Part shown: positions 22,593 to 31,799 of the stretch, one piece after another
How positions within the stretch are numbered: the stretch's first letter is position 1
Layout of the letters: every line of letters begins with the position of its first letter
Assembly: GCF_001429025.1 (NCBI RefSeq)
Contig: NZ_LMHT01000031.1
Location: 1 to 42,641 of the forward strand
DNA length: 42,641 nt
Source of the DNA: Phenylobacterium sp. Root700
GTDB lineage: Bacteria; Pseudomonadota; Alphaproteobacteria; Caulobacterales; Caulobacteraceae
Direction: 5' to 3'
Program-made: the position numbers and the translations under genes
Notes under the pieces: model-generated
The model's database searches: none
What the model was told of the DNA's origin: nothing
Seen by the model: only the letters and a program-made list of their open reading frames with translations

Positions 22593-24026
22593 ATGCCGCC
22601 CATGGTTGGCAAGACACTTTACGATAAGATCTGGGACGCCCACATCGTCGACGAAACCGACGGCGAGGCGATCCTCTACATTGACCTGCACCTCATCCAT
22701 GAGGTCACCACGCCGCAGGCCTTCGCAGGCCTTCGCGCGGCGCATCGGCCCGTGCGCCGTCCGGACCGGACGCTCGCGGTCGCCGACCACAACATCCCCA
22801 CCGAAGGCCAGGCGCTCGGCGTCGGCGCGGTGGCCGATGAAGAGGCGCGCCTGCAGCTCCAGACCCTGGAGCGCAACGTCAAGGACAACGGCATCGAGTT
22901 CTTCCCGATGGGCGACATCCGCAACGGGATCGTCCACGTGGTCGGCCCCGAGCAGGGCCGCACCCAGCCGGGCATGACCATCGTCTGCGGCGACAGCCAC
23001 ACCTCGACCCACGGCGCCTTCGGGGCGCTGGCCCAGGGCATCGGGACCTCCGAGGTCGAGCACGTCCTGGCGACCCAGACCCTTCGGCAGAAGAAGTCGA
23101 AGAACATGCGCGTCACCATCGACGGCGCGCCCGCGCCGGGCGTCGGCGCCAAGGACTTCGCGCTCGCCGTCATCGGCGAGATCGGCACCGCCGGCGGCAC
23201 CGGCTACGTCATTGAATTCGCCGGCGAGGCCATCCGCGGACTGTCAATGGAAGGGCGGATGACGCTCTGCAACCTGACCATCGAGGGCGGCGCCCGCGCG
23301 GGTCTCGTCGCCCCCGACCAGACCACCTACGACTACATGATGGGCCGTCCCGCCGCGCCGAAGGCCGGCGCCTGGGAAGTCGCCCTGTCCTATTGGAAGA
23401 CGCTCTATTCCGACGACGACGCGGTGTTCGACCGCGAGGTCCGGCTGGACGCCGCCAAGATCGCGCCGCTGGTCACCTGGGGCACCAGCCCCGAGGACGT
23501 CATCGCCATCAGCGACACCGTCCCGACCCCAGGCGCCTTCGCCAGCACCGACAAGCGCGCCTCGGTCGAGCGCGCGCTGGCCTATATGGGCCTGGAGGCC
23601 GGCCAGCCGATCACCGACGCCAAGATCGACGTGGTGTTCATCGGCTCCTGCACCAACAGCCGCATCGAGGATCTGCGCTCGGCGGCCCAGGTCGTCCAGC
23701 ACGCTTTCCTGCACGGCAAGCTCGTCGCGCCGCACGTGCGGGCCATGGTCGTGCCGGGCTCGGGCCTGGTGAAGGCCCAGGCCGAAGACGAAGGCCTGGA
23801 CGCCATCTTCAAGGCCGCCGGCTTCGATTGGCGCGAACCGGGCTGTTCGATGTGCCTAGGCATGAACCCCGACCGCCTGGCGCCGGGCGAGCGCTGCGCC
23901 TCGACCTCCAACCGCAACTTCGAAGGCCGTCAGGGCCGCGGAGGCCGCACCCACCTCATGAGTCCAGCCATGGCCGCCGCGGCCGCCATCGCCGGCCATA
24001 TCGCCGATGTGAGAGACTTCATCTGA
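22593..24026 (+). CDS. leuC: 3-isopropylmalate dehydratase large subunit
   Basis: A 477-aa aconitase-family enzyme that, with LeuD, isomerises 2- to 3-isopropylmalate in leucine synthesis. The 4Fe-4S cluster cysteines are in [13 protein letters not shown] and in [11 protein letters not shown]. Other landmarks are [16 protein letters not shown] and [20 protein letters not shown]. The ATG at 22593 has GGAA upstream; an ATG three codons on (22602, [16 protein letters not shown]) is nearly as good. It overlaps the next gene by one base and opens a tightly packed cluster with leuD. Length is normal. Confidence 0.96.
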   Translation: MPPMVGKTLYDKIWDAHIVDETDGEAILYIDLHLIHEVTTPQAFAGLRAAHRPVRRPDRTLAVADHNIPTEGQALGVGAVADEEARLQLQTLERNVKDNGIEFFPMGDIRNGIVHVVGPEQGRTQPGMTIVCGDSHTSTHGAFGALAQGIGTSEVEHVLATQTLRQKKSKNMRVTIDGAPAPGVGAKDFALAVIGEIGTAGGTGYVIEFAGEAIRGLSMEGRMTLCNLTIEGGARAGLVAPDQTTYDYMMGRPAAPKAGAWEVALSYWKTLYSDDDAVFDREVRLDAAKIAPLVTWGTSPEDVIAISDTVPTPGAFASTDKRASVERALAYMGLEAGQPITDAKIDVVFIGSCTNSRIEDLRSAAQVVQHAFLHGKLVAPHVRAMVVPGSGLVKAQAEDEGLDAIFKAAGFDWREPGCSMCLGMNPDRLAPGERCASTSNRNFEGRQGRGGRTHLMSPAMAAAAAIAGHIADVRDFI

Positions 24027-24721
24027 TGATGAGCGCCCGCACCAGTTTCCTTGTCTGGTGGGGGCTTCCCATCCTGTGCGCCGGCTTTGGCGCACTGGTC
24101 GCGAACTATGTCGGCATGGACACCAACGTCGGTCCGGGCGGCTTGGGGCAAGGCCCCCTGCTGCTGATCGGCGGTTATTTCGCGGCGGTCGGCCTGCTGG
24201 CGGTGATCTTCCGCGCCCGGCAGAGCCAGGTGCTGTTCGACGACCGCGCCCGCTTCGACAAGCCGGTCGAGGCCGCGATGGTCGCCCTGTGCGCGCCGGT
24301 CCTGGTCGCCGGCCTATGGGTCTTCACGACCGGCTTCCTCGCCGACTTCGGCCCCAGCCAGACCGTTCGCGGGCGCCTGCAGGCGGTCGATGAGATCGGC
24401 GCCTTCGGGCGAAGCTACGCCATCGATCTCGACAACGCCGCCTATCCGCTGCTGCTGCAGTGCCGGCTGCAGCGCAATTGCGGCAGCCCCACCCCGCTGC
24501 TCCGCCTCAAGGCCGGATCGCCCGTCGAGGCCGAGGTTCTGAACAAGCGGATGCTCGGGCTCAAGGTCGCCGGCCAGGAACTGGTCAGCCCCGTCCGGCA
24601 GCGGACGATCAGGTTGGCGTTCGGCGGCGGCCTGCTGGCGGCGCTGCTGCTCTACACCGCCGCCTTCGTGCTGGTCTCGACGCGCCTGCTGCTTGGCCAC
24701 GATGGCGAGGCCGACAGGTGA
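24026..24721 (+). CDS. Four-helix membrane protein of unknown function inside the leuCD cluster
   Basis: A 231-aa protein with predicted membrane helices at about 7-29, 43-63, 83-105 and 196-218. A soluble segment (about 106-195) sits between helices three and four and includes Cys146 and Cys152, possibly a disulfide if exposed to the periplasm. The segment (VRGRLQAVDEIGAFGRSYAIDLD) resembles DUF3592-type domains but I cannot assign it. The start ATG shares one base with the leuC stop (TGATG), and its stop overlaps the next GTG, so it is translated as part of the cluster. No link to leucine synthesis is known. Confidence 0.75.
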   Translation: MMSARTSFLVWWGLPILCAGFGALVANYVGMDTNVGPGGLGQGPLLLIGGYFAAVGLLAVIFRARQSQVLFDDRARFDKPVEAAMVALCAPVLVAGLWVFTTGFLADFGPSQTVRGRLQAVDEIGAFGRSYAIDLDNAAYPLLLQCRLQRNCGSPTPLLRLKAGSPVEAEVLNKRMLGLKVAGQELVSPVRQRTIRLAFGGGLLAALLLYTAAFVLVSTRLLLGHDGEADR

Positions 24722-25575
24722 TCACCGGCCTCGACCACGTCGCCCTGGCGGTGAGCGACCTGGGCGCCGCCGTGGCCGGCTACACCGCCCTGCTGGGCCG
24801 CGAGCCCAACTGGATCGGCGGCGACGGCGGAGCGCGGCACGCCTGGTTCCAACTGCCGAACATGGCGCTCGACGTGATCGCGCCGCACGGCGAGGGCGCC
24901 TTCGGCGACACCATCCGCAAACACCTGGCCGAGCACGGCGAAGGCATCTGGGCCTTGGCCTTCACGACCCCCGACATTGAGGCGGCCGCCAAGCTGCTCG
25001 GCCGGCGCGGGATCGGCGGCCGGACGCCCGGACCCGTCCGCTCCACCCATGACGACGGTCGCAAGCGCTACTGGACCAGCTCGGGCCTCGATCCCGCCGA
25101 CACCGGCGGCCTCAACATCCTGCTGATCGCCCCGCCGCGCGACGGCGTGGCCTGGCCGCTCTCGCCGCCCTCGCAGGGCGAGGCCGCGGCGGTCACCCAG
25201 CTCGACCACGTGGTGATCCACACCAGCAATCCGGACCGCGCCCTGGCGATCTACGGGGCCAAGCTCGGCCTCGACCTGCGGCTCGACCGATCCAACGCCG
25301 ACTGGGGCGTGCGCCAGCTGTTCTTCCGCTGCGGCGACGCCGTGGTGGAGATGGGCGCCAGCCTGAAGACCCCGGCCTCCGACGCCCCCGACCGCTTCGG
25401 CGGCCTGGCCTGGCGGGTCGCTGACCCGGACGCCGTGCAGGCCCGCATCGCCGCGGCCGGCTTCGACGTCTCCGACGTCCGCGTCGGCCGCAAGCCCGGC
25501 ACCAAGGTCTTCACCGTCCGCTCCGGCGTGCCCGCCGCCCCGGCCCTGATGATCCAGCAAGACGCCGAAGCGTGA
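24718..25575 (+). CDS. Two-domain VOC (glyoxalase/dioxygenase superfamily) protein
   Basis: A 285-aa protein made of two vicinal-oxygen-chelate domains, about 1-138 and 158-282. Both begin with the usual strand: TGLDHVALAVSDLGAAVAGY and TQLDHVVIHTSNPDRALAIY. Metal-ligand His are present in each opening strand, and a Glu occurs in the second domain (AVVEMGAS). Reaction not predictable: glyoxalases, extradiol dioxygenases and resistance proteins share the fold. The start is a GTG overlapping the stop of the membrane-protein gene by four bases, a coupled junction. The first domain contains a longer loop than usual (RSTHDDGRKRYWTSS). Confidence 0.82.
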   Translation: MITGLDHVALAVSDLGAAVAGYTALLGREPNWIGGDGGARHAWFQLPNMALDVIAPHGEGAFGDTIRKHLAEHGEGIWALAFTTPDIEAAAKLLGRRGIGGRTPGPVRSTHDDGRKRYWTSSGLDPADTGGLNILLIAPPRDGVAWPLSPPSQGEAAAVTQLDHVVIHTSNPDRALAIYGAKLGLDLRLDRSNADWGVRQLFFRCGDAVVEMGASLKTPASDAPDRFGGLAWRVADPDAVQARIAAAGFDVSDVRVGRKPGTKVFTVRSGVPAAPALMIQQDAEA

Positions 25576-25631
25576 TAAACTGACGCCTGCCTTAGGTCCC
25601 CACAGTCCCGAACCTCTGTTAAGACGAACCG

Positions 25632-26243
25632 ATGCAAGCCTTCACCAAGCTCGACGCCAAGATCGCTCCCCTGCCCCTGGCCAATGTCGACACCGACCAG
25701 ATCATCCCCAAGCAGTTCCTGAAGACCGTGGAACGTGAAGGGCTGTCCAAGGGGCTGTTCTACGACTTCCGCTTCGACGAGGAGGGGAAGGTGAAGCCCG
25801 ACTTCATCCTCAACCGCCCCGAATATAAGGGCGTGGGCGTGCTGGTGGCCGGCGACAATTTCGGCTGCGGATCCTCGCGCGAGCATGCGCCCTGGGCGCT
25901 GATGGACTTCGGGATCAGCTGCGTGATCTCCACCAGTTTCGCGGACATCTTCTACAACAACTGCTTCCAGAACGGCCTGCTGCCCGTGGTGCTGGCGCCC
26001 GATCAGGTGCAGGCGCTGATGGAGGAGGCCAAGGGCGGCAACCACATGGTCACCGTCGACCTGGAGAGCCAGACCGTCGTCTCGCCGTCGGGCCAGAAGT
26101 TCGCCTTCCAGATCGACCCCCAACGCAAGGAAAAGATGCTGAAGGGCCTGGACGCCATCGGCGAGACCCTGCAGGCCGTCGCCGCGATCGACGTCTACGA
26201 AGGCAAGCGCGCCATCAGCCAGCCCTGGCTGGAACGGGCGTGA
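25632..26243 (+). CDS. leuD: 3-isopropylmalate dehydratase small subunit
   Basis: A 203-aa swivel-domain subunit that completes the isopropylmalate isomerase with LeuC. Signature parts: [18 protein letters not shown] at 14-31, [17 protein letters not shown] with the substrate-binding GSSREH, and [15 protein letters not shown]. Length is usual. It follows the VOC gene by 56 bases in the same direction, and its TGA is overlapped by the GTG of the next gene. The ribosome site is weak (AAGACGAA). Confidence 0.96.
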   Translation: MQAFTKLDAKIAPLPLANVDTDQIIPKQFLKTVEREGLSKGLFYDFRFDEEGKVKPDFILNRPEYKGVGVLVAGDNFGCGSSREHAPWALMDFGISCVISTSFADIFYNNCFQNGLLPVVLAPDQVQALMEEAKGGNHMVTVDLESQTVVSPSGQKFAFQIDPQRKEKMLKGLDAIGETLQAVAAIDVYEGKRAISQPWLERA

Positions 26244-26542
26244 CCCTGATCATCGCCGGCACGGTCCGCGTTCCGCGCGAGACCCTGGCGGCGTTCCGTC
26301 CGCACATGCTGGCGATGCTGGAGGCCAGCCGCGCCGAGGACGGCTGCATCACCTATTCCTACGCCGAGGACGTGGCCGAGCCTGGCCTGATCCGGGTGTT
26401 CGAGGCCTGGCGCGACCAGGCCGCGCTGGATGCGCATTTCCAGACGCCGCACATGGCGACCTGGCGCAGCCATTGGCCGGCCTTCGGCGTGTCCGACCGC
26501 CGGCTCAGCGCCTACGACATCGCCGCCGAGCGACCGCTCTAG
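26240..26542 (+). CDS. Antibiotic biosynthesis monooxygenase (ABM)-domain protein
   Basis: A 100-aa ferredoxin-like alpha+beta barrel of the ABM/YgiN type: [59 protein letters not shown]. Family members include quinol monooxygenases and many uncharacterised proteins; the EDGCITYSY pattern and the AHFQTPH helix are typical. It starts at a GTG overlapping the leuD stop by four bases, so it is coupled to leuD. A role in leucine synthesis is not known. It ends three bases from the converging opgH. Confidence 0.83.
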   Translation: MTLIIAGTVRVPRETLAAFRPHMLAMLEASRAEDGCITYSYAEDVAEPGLIRVFEAWRDQAALDAHFQTPHMATWRSHWPAFGVSDRRLSAYDIAAERPL

Positions 26543-26545
26543 TCG

Positions 26546-28504
26546 TCAGGCCGCCTGCAGGTAGACCGTGGAGCCCTGCACCTCAGGCCGATAGACCTGC
26601 GCGGGCGCACGGAACAGCCGGTCGATCTCGGCCCGGATCGGGGCCTCGGCGTCGTACTGGGCGCGCAGGCCGGCCGCACGCAGCATCACCGCCGGCGGCT
26701 CGGCTTCCTCCGGGGTGAGGAAGAGGCCGAGATTTCGGCTGCCGACGCCGGCGTCGGCCCTGGACGTCGCCATCGAGAGCGGGATGGCCAGGACGAGGCC
26801 GAGCGCCACCGGACTAGTCCAGACCAGCAGCACGGGATCCAGAGCAAAGGCGGCGCCCGCCCAGGCCAGACCGAGCGCGGTGTGGAGCCAGTGGCTCCGC
26901 CAGGCCTGCTTGAATTTCAGCCGGCCCTCGTCGCGCTGCTGGGCCGCCCAGCCTGAGTGGCGGCCGCGCAGGACCTCGACCACGGCGCGGCTGTGCATCA
27001 GCATGAAGACCGGCGCCATCAGGGCCGAGATCGCGATCTCGGCGAGCACGCTGAGCGCCAGGCTGATGGTCCCGCCGCAGGCCAGGCGCGAGGCGCGGCG
27101 ACGCGCGACCAGCACAGCGCCCATGATCTTGGGGATGAGCAGCAGGGCCATGGTCGCGGCGAACAGGGCGCCGGCGGTGGCGGCGTCGACCGCCTGGCCG
27201 GCGTCACGCTGCTGGGCCCAGACCACGCCGCCGACGACCAGGAAGGCCAGCCAAAGCGGCGCGGTGAGATAGGCCAGCACGCCACGGGCCAGGTGCAGCC
27301 GGCTGACCCAGTGCAGGCCCTTGGCGCCCAGCACAGCGCTGTGCTGCAGGTTGCCCTGGCACCAGCGGCGGTCGCGCACGGCCATGTCCAGCAGGGACGG
27401 CGGGGCCTCTTCGAAACTGCCAGTCAGGTCCGGCGCCATTCGCACAGCCCAACCGCCGCGCCGCAACAGCGCGGCCTCGACGAAGTCATGGCTCATGATG
27501 TGGCCGCCGAACGGCTTGCCGCCCTTGATGTGGGGCAAGCCCGCGCAGTCGGCGAAGGCCCGGGTGCGGATGATGGCGTTGTGGCCCCAATAGTTGCCCT
27601 CGGCCCCCGACCACCAGGCTTGGCCCTGGGCGATCACCGGGCCGTAGATGCGCGCGGCGAACTGCTGCAGGCGGGCGAACAGGGTCGAGGCGCCGATGAT
27701 CGACGGCAGGGTCTGGATCAGGCCGACCCGGCGGTCGCGCTCCATCGCGGCGGTCAGGCGCAGGATGGTGTCGCCGGTCATCAGGCTGTCGGCGTCGAGG
27801 ATGATCATCGACTCATAGCCGGCCCCGGACCGCATGACCCAATCGGCGATGTTGCCGGCCTTACGGTCCAGGTTCAGCGCCCGGCGGCGATAGAAGATGC
27901 GATCGGGCGCGTCGAGCTTCAGGCGCAGCCGCAGCACGCCGGTCGCCTCGGCCTGGGCGATCGCCGCGTCGCGCGTGTCGGACAGGACGAAGATGTCGTA
28001 GAGCTCGGCCACGCCCAGGGCCTCGAGCTCCTCGTAGATGGCCTGCACCCCCGACAGGATCCGGCCCGGATCCTCGTTGTAGGTCGGCATCAGCAGGGCG
28101 GTGCGAGTGAAGATGATCGGTTGGGGCCGCCAGGGCTCCAGATCACGCGCCCGCCACATCAGGACGAACCCCGCCACCGCGCTGATGAAGGCGAAGGCGA
28201 CCCAGGAAAACAGCAAGGCGAACAGGGCCAGCATCAGGCCATCAGCGATCGCGAAGCCCTTCGGCGCCAGCAGCCGCGCCATGACGCCCGTGGCGCCCAG
28301 CGTCGAAACCGCCGTAAGGCCGACGACCAGCGTGCGGCGCCAGGCGCGGCTGTCGGTGAAACCGAGGCAGGCCTGGCCCATGGTGTCCCGCTCCAGGTCC
28401 TGGACGGGCATGGCCAACGGCCGGCGCGGCGGCAGGCTGCGCAGGGCGGGGCCGGTCCTTGGTTTCCAAGGCCGAGCCGGCGAACGGGCGGTTACGCGAT
28501 CCAT
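26546..28504 (-). CDS. opgH: Glucans biosynthesis glucosyltransferase H
   Basis: A 652-aa inner-membrane glycosyltransferase 2 making the beta-1,2-glucan backbone of osmoregulated periplasmic glucans. The cytoplasmic catalytic region (about 125-395) shows LLMPTYNEDP, the DxD-like DADSL, HDFVEAALLRRGGW and the processive-GT motif RRWCQGN. Hydrophobic helices lie on both sides (about 45-105 and 405-560). It is shorter than E. coli OpgH (about 850), lacking much of the N-terminal arm, as in many alphaproteobacteria. The ATG at 28504 overlaps the opgG end by 13 bases; a GTG at 28516 is an alternative. Confidence 0.92.
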   Translation of the reverse strand: MDRVTARSPARPWKPRTGPALRSLPPRRPLAMPVQDLERDTMGQACLGFTDSRAWRRTLVVGLTAVSTLGATGVMARLLAPKGFAIADGLMLALFALLFSWVAFAFISAVAGFVLMWRARDLEPWRPQPIIFTRTALLMPTYNEDPGRILSGVQAIYEELEALGVAELYDIFVLSDTRDAAIAQAEATGVLRLRLKLDAPDRIFYRRRALNLDRKAGNIADWVMRSGAGYESMIILDADSLMTGDTILRLTAAMERDRRVGLIQTLPSIIGASTLFARLQQFAARIYGPVIAQGQAWWSGAEGNYWGHNAIIRTRAFADCAGLPHIKGGKPFGGHIMSHDFVEAALLRRGGWAVRMAPDLTGSFEEAPPSLLDMAVRDRRWCQGNLQHSAVLGAKGLHWVSRLHLARGVLAYLTAPLWLAFLVVGGVVWAQQRDAGQAVDAATAGALFAATMALLLIPKIMGAVLVARRRASRLACGGTISLALSVLAEIAISALMAPVFMLMHSRAVVEVLRGRHSGWAAQQRDEGRLKFKQAWRSHWLHTALGLAWAGAAFALDPVLLVWTSPVALGLVLAIPLSMATSRADAGVGSRNLGLFLTPEEAEPPAVMLRAAGLRAQYDAEAPIRAEIDRLFRAPAQVYRPEVQGSTVYLQAA

Positions 28505-30009
28505 CGGTACAGCCACACCTCCGAGCAGGGTTTTCCAGCCCGCAGCAATTGCGCGCGCAGGTCGGCGCCGCGCGCCTGGGCCGGGTCAAACTCGAAGCTC
28601 AACCGCACCCCGCGGGTCTCTGGGTTAGGTGACAAATGGGTGTCCAGCACCGCACCGGCCGATGTCGTGACTTGGGCCGTCACGCCGTCGGCGCTCGGCA
28701 GGTCGAAGTCGACCACGAAGCGCCGGCGCGGCTTGGCGGCCGCGGCGCCGGACCGGGTCTGCGCGACACGGGCGAGGCCGGCGGGGGGCCGCTCCGGCCC
28801 CCAATGCAGACGATAAGCGAAGCTCGCCGGGACGCCGGCGCGCAGCGGCGCGGCCGGGGTCCAGAAGGCGGCGATATTGTCCTCGTACTCGGTGCGGGTC
28901 GGCAGCTCGACCAACCGCACCTGGCCCGGCCCCCAAGCGCCCTTCGGCTCGACCCACAGACTGGGACGCAGGTCGTAGCGCGCCTCCAGGTCCTGGTAGG
29001 CGTCCAGCCGCCGCTCGCGCTGCATGAGGCCGTAGCCCTTCGGGTTCTTGTCCTGGAAGGCGCTGGTCTGCACGAGGCTGGGATTGACCAGCGGCCGCCA
29101 CAGCCGCTCGCCCTGGCCGTTGACCACCGACAGGCCGTCGGAGTCGTGCACACGGGGCCGGAAATCATCGAACCGCCGGGCCGCGTCGCCGGAGAACAGG
29201 AACATGCTGGTCAGCGGCGCGATCCCGACATTGGCGATCGGCCGACGCGGAAAGATCCTGGCGCTCACGTCGAAGATCGTCGCGTCCCCCGGCGTCACCA
29301 CGAACCGGAAAGCCCCGGCGCAGCTGACGCTGTCCAGCAGGGCCAGGATCGTCAGGCTGCGCGCGCCGGGCGAGGGCCGCTCGATCCAGAACGAGCGGAA
29401 GATCGGGAACTCCTCCGGGCCGCCCGTGCCGATGGCCAGGCCCCTGGCCGAGAGGCCGTAGAGCATGCCCTTGGCCACGGCGCGGAAGTAGGACGCGCCC
29501 AGGAAAACGGCGACCTCGTCATAGTAGGAGGCCTTGTTGATCGGCGCATGGATGCGGAAGCCGGCGAACCCCAGTTGCGGCGACAGGCCGGTGGGCGCGC
29601 CGCGCTTGAAATTGAACAGGTCGGTGGAATAGGCGATCGGGGTCGGACGACCGTCATGCAGCTCGAAGAGATCGACCTGCTCGCGGAACAGTCCCCCGCG
29701 ATGGAAGAACTGCAACTGGAACGGCAGGCGTTCGGCCTTCCAGAGGGCATGGTCCGGGTTGAAACGGATGTCGCGATAGGCGTCGTAGTCCAACGTGGAC
29801 AAGGCCTGCGGCAGCGCCTTGGACGGCGCGCTGTAGGGGCGCCGCGACAGATCGCGGGCCAGGGCCTGGACGTCGGCCTCGCCAAAGCCGCGCGACGTTG
29901 CGGCGTGCGCGGCCTGCCCCACGCCCAGCGCGGCCAGCGGCGCGGCGGCGATCACGTGACGACGGGTCGGGCGGCTAGGCCGGGCTTGTCCTGGCGATCG
30001 TTCGAGCAC
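28492..30009 (-). CDS. opgG: Periplasmic glucans biosynthesis protein OpgG/OpgD
   Basis: A 505-aa periplasmic protein of the OpgG/MdoG family, now known to include beta-1,2-glucan hydrolases acting on osmoregulated periplasmic glucans. Landmarks are [52 protein letters not shown] and FWIERP. The GTG at 30009 is chosen because GGAAGA precedes it and the protein then opens with a twin-arginine-like signal ([18 protein letters not shown] cleavage near 36). The same frame remains open further up, but that part has no support. OpgD is often Tat-exported, so this may be the OpgD type. It is followed directly by overlapping opgH. Confidence 0.92.
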   Translation of the reverse strand: MLERSPGQARPSRPTRRHVIAAAPLAALGVGQAAHAATSRGFGEADVQALARDLSRRPYSAPSKALPQALSTLDYDAYRDIRFNPDHALWKAERLPFQLQFFHRGGLFREQVDLFELHDGRPTPIAYSTDLFNFKRGAPTGLSPQLGFAGFRIHAPINKASYYDEVAVFLGASYFRAVAKGMLYGLSARGLAIGTGGPEEFPIFRSFWIERPSPGARSLTILALLDSVSCAGAFRFVVTPGDATIFDVSARIFPRRPIANVGIAPLTSMFLFSGDAARRFDDFRPRVHDSDGLSVVNGQGERLWRPLVNPSLVQTSAFQDKNPKGYGLMQRERRLDAYQDLEARYDLRPSLWVEPKGAWGPGQVRLVELPTRTEYEDNIAAFWTPAAPLRAGVPASFAYRLHWGPERPPAGLARVAQTRSGAAAAKPRRRFVVDFDLPSADGVTAQVTTSAGAVLDTHLSPNPETRGVRLSFEFDPAQARGADLRAQLLRAGKPCSEVWLYRWIA

Positions 30010-30269
30010 GCGTCTTCCAGCAGGGGGTGAGTTTTTCGCGATCGGACCGTCTCGGGACTCGATGGGGCGAAACCAAGGCGGGGTCAGGTTTTTCGCCGGA
30101 ACACCCATTGGAAAGCCGTCATTCGCCTCGATTTGTCGCAGCGATGGTCGCCCCACGCCCACGAAACCAAGGTGGCGCTTCGCCTTGGGGGTTTTCCATC
30201 GGTCCGTCTTCGCCTACGAGATCGCCTCCAAACGCCGGCTCTAGGCGTGACCAGAACGGGGGCTCCCAC
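30010..30269. other. Intergenic region between divergent opgG and leuB, with inverted and direct repeats
   Basis: This 260-base gap must hold the promoters of opgG and leuB. CGAAACCAAGGCGG near 30065 recurs as CGAAACCAAGGTGG near 30160. GTTTTTCGC occurs twice, and CGGACCG near 30044 is the complement of CGGTCCG near 30203. CCAAGGTGGCGCTTCGCCTTGG can fold locally. A 60-codon frame (30062-30244) lies inside but has the composition of non-coding DNA. No leader peptide rich in Leu codons is seen, so classical attenuation is not supported. Confidence 0.4.
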
Positions 30270-31322
30270 ATGACCGACCTGCTTCTTCTGCCCGGCGACG
30301 GCATCGGCCCGGAAGTCACCGCCCAGGTCCGCCGCGTCGCCGAGGCCCTGACGCCCGATCTCGCCATCGAAGAGCGTCTGTTCGGCGGCTGCAGCTACGA
30401 TGCGCACGGCGTGCCGCTGACCGACGAAGCCCTGGCGACCGCCAAGGCCTCCAAGGCGGTGCTGATGGGCGCGGTGGGCGGCCCCCAATGGGCCGGCGCG
30501 CCGCGCGACAAGCGCCCCGAGGCTGGCCTGCTGAACCTGCGCGCCGGCATGGAGGTGTTCGCCAACCTGCGCCCGGCCCTGTGCTTCAACGCCCTGGCCG
30601 ACGCCTCGTCGCTGAAGCGTGAGCTGGTCGAGGGCCTGGACATGATGATCGTCCGCGAACTGACCGGCGGCATCTATTTCGGCTCGCCCCGCTTCATCGA
30701 GGAGCTGCCGGAAGGCGGCAAGCGCGCCGTCGACACCCAGGTCTACACGACCATGGAGATCGAGCGCGTCGCCCGCGTGGCCTTCGAACTGGCCCGCGGC
30801 CGCCGCAACAAGGTCCACTCCGCCGAGAAGTCCAACGTGATGGACTCCGGCCTGTTGTGGCGCGAAGTGGTCACCGACCTGCACAAGCGCGAGTTCGCCG
30901 ATGTCGAGCTGGAGCACATCCTGGCCGACAACGCCGCCATGCAGATCGTCAAGAACCCCAAGCAGTTCGACGTCATGGTCACCGACAACCTGTTCGGCGA
31001 CATCCTGTCCGACGCCGCGGCCCAGCTGACCGGCTCGCTCGGCATGCTGCCCTCGGCGGCCCTCGGCCTGCCGGGCAAGCCGGGCCTCTATGAGCCGATC
31101 CACGGTTCGGCCCCGGACATCGCCGGTCAGAACCTCGCCAACCCGTTGGCGGCGATCCTATCCTTCGAAATGGCCCTGCGCTGGTCGCTGGGCCGCACGC
31201 AAGCCGCCGACCAACTCTACGGCGCGGTCATCAAGGCCCTGGAAGGCGGCGCCCGCACCCGCGACCTCGGCGGGTCGCTCTCCACCACCCAGATGGGCGA
31301 CGCGGTGCTGGCGGCCCTCTAG
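30270..31322 (+). CDS. leuB: 3-isopropylmalate dehydrogenase
   Basis: A 350-aa NAD-dependent decarboxylating dehydrogenase, third step of leucine synthesis. Signature features: [87 protein letters not shown] and the NAD loop [19 protein letters not shown]. The ATG at 30270 gives the standard start [11 protein letters not shown] with GGGG-rich sequence before it; an extension of the frame to 30027 is not credible. It is separated from leuCD by the opposite opgGH pair. A strong hairpin follows the stop. Confidence 0.97.
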   Translation: MTDLLLLPGDGIGPEVTAQVRRVAEALTPDLAIEERLFGGCSYDAHGVPLTDEALATAKASKAVLMGAVGGPQWAGAPRDKRPEAGLLNLRAGMEVFANLRPALCFNALADASSLKRELVEGLDMMIVRELTGGIYFGSPRFIEELPEGGKRAVDTQVYTTMEIERVARVAFELARGRRNKVHSAEKSNVMDSGLLWREVVTDLHKREFADVELEHILADNAAMQIVKNPKQFDVMVTDNLFGDILSDAAAQLTGSLGMLPSAALGLPGKPGLYEPIHGSAPDIAGQNLANPLAAILSFEMALRWSLGRTQAADQLYGAVIKALEGGARTRDLGGSLSTTQMGDAVLAAL

Positions 31323-31361
31323 AGCCGCTGCGGGCCGCCTGCGAGGGCGGCCCGCGGGCTC
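31322..31361 (+). terminator. GC-rich hairpin after leuB, without T run
   Basis: GCGGGCCGCC (31330-31339) pairs perfectly with 31346-31355 around the loop TGCGAG; outer GAGCC/GGCTC pairing extends it from 31322 to 31361. It starts at the leuB stop. With no T run it may act as a transcript end stabiliser or Rho-type end. Confidence 0.55.
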
Positions 31362-31392
31362 AGAACTGACGTGCACGGGTGCCACAGAGACG

Positions 31393-31434
31393 GGTGCGCG
31401 GCGAACCGGCGCACCGAGATTCTGTTGCTTTTTT
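31393..31434 (+). promoter_or_regulatory. Second hairpin and T6 run before the DUF6481-like gene
   Basis: GGTGCGC (31393-31399) pairs with GCGCACC (31409-31415); TTTTTT follows at 31429-31434 after 13 bases. The distance is long for a terminator. It may belong to the 5' leader of the next gene (ATG at 31463). Confidence 0.4.
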
Positions 31435-31462
31435 CCGGCGGATGCGACATGGGGACGCCGGC

Positions 31463-31792
31463 ATGAGAGACCTCAAGAAAAATAGCTTCAACGACCGCGC
31501 GGCGACCTCGCTGGAGGCCAAGAAGGCCCTCCTGGCGAAGATGAAAGTCAAGCCGACCGTCACCGCCCCTGTCGCTCCCGACCGCGCCGCCATCAAGGCC
31601 GCCGAGCTCGCTGAGCTTCGCGCTACGCGCGAGGCTGAGCGTATCGAGAAGCGCCGCATCGCCGCCGAAGCCGACGCGCTTCGCGCCGAGGTGGAGGCGT
31701 TCGACAACGAGACCCGCGAGCTGGAGACGCGCGCCGCCCAAAAGGCCGCCCGCGACGCCCGCTACGCGGCCCGTAAACAGCGCCGCAAATAA
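31463..31792 (+). CDS. Small basic coiled-coil protein (DUF6481-like)
   Basis: A 109-aa protein beginning MRDLKKNSFNDRAATSLEAK followed by a long charged helix with heptad-like spacing (residues about 45-105: AIKAAELAELRATREAERIE, KRRIAAEADALRAEVEAFD). The opening KKNSFxDRxxTSxEAKKALLAK pattern is typical of the DUF6481 family, found widely in alphaproteobacteria with no known function. The C-terminus is Arg/Lys-rich and could bind nucleic acid. The ATG at 31463 is chosen by family start; an ATG at 31442 adds seven residues. It lies between leuB and a converging sulfatase. Confidence 0.72.
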   Translation: MRDLKKNSFNDRAATSLEAKKALLAKMKVKPTVTAPVAPDRAAIKAAELAELRATREAERIEKRRIAAEADALRAEVEAFDNETRELETRAAQKAARDARYAARKQRRK

Positions 31793-31799
31793 CCTCGCC

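Noticed and set aside
26957..28816. A 619-codon open frame opposite opgH
   Set aside because: Antisense shadow of the glucosyltransferase; the residues mirror its codons and no domain is seen.
30062..30244. A 60-codon frame between opgG and leuB
   Set aside because: Composition is not coding-like, there is no ribosome site, and the region is full of repeats; also considered as a leucine leader peptide, but it has few Leu codons and no Leu run.
31393..31434. Hairpin plus T6 as an intrinsic terminator for leuB
   Set aside because: The T run is 13 bases after the stem, too far for a standard terminator, and a stronger stem lies at the leuB stop.
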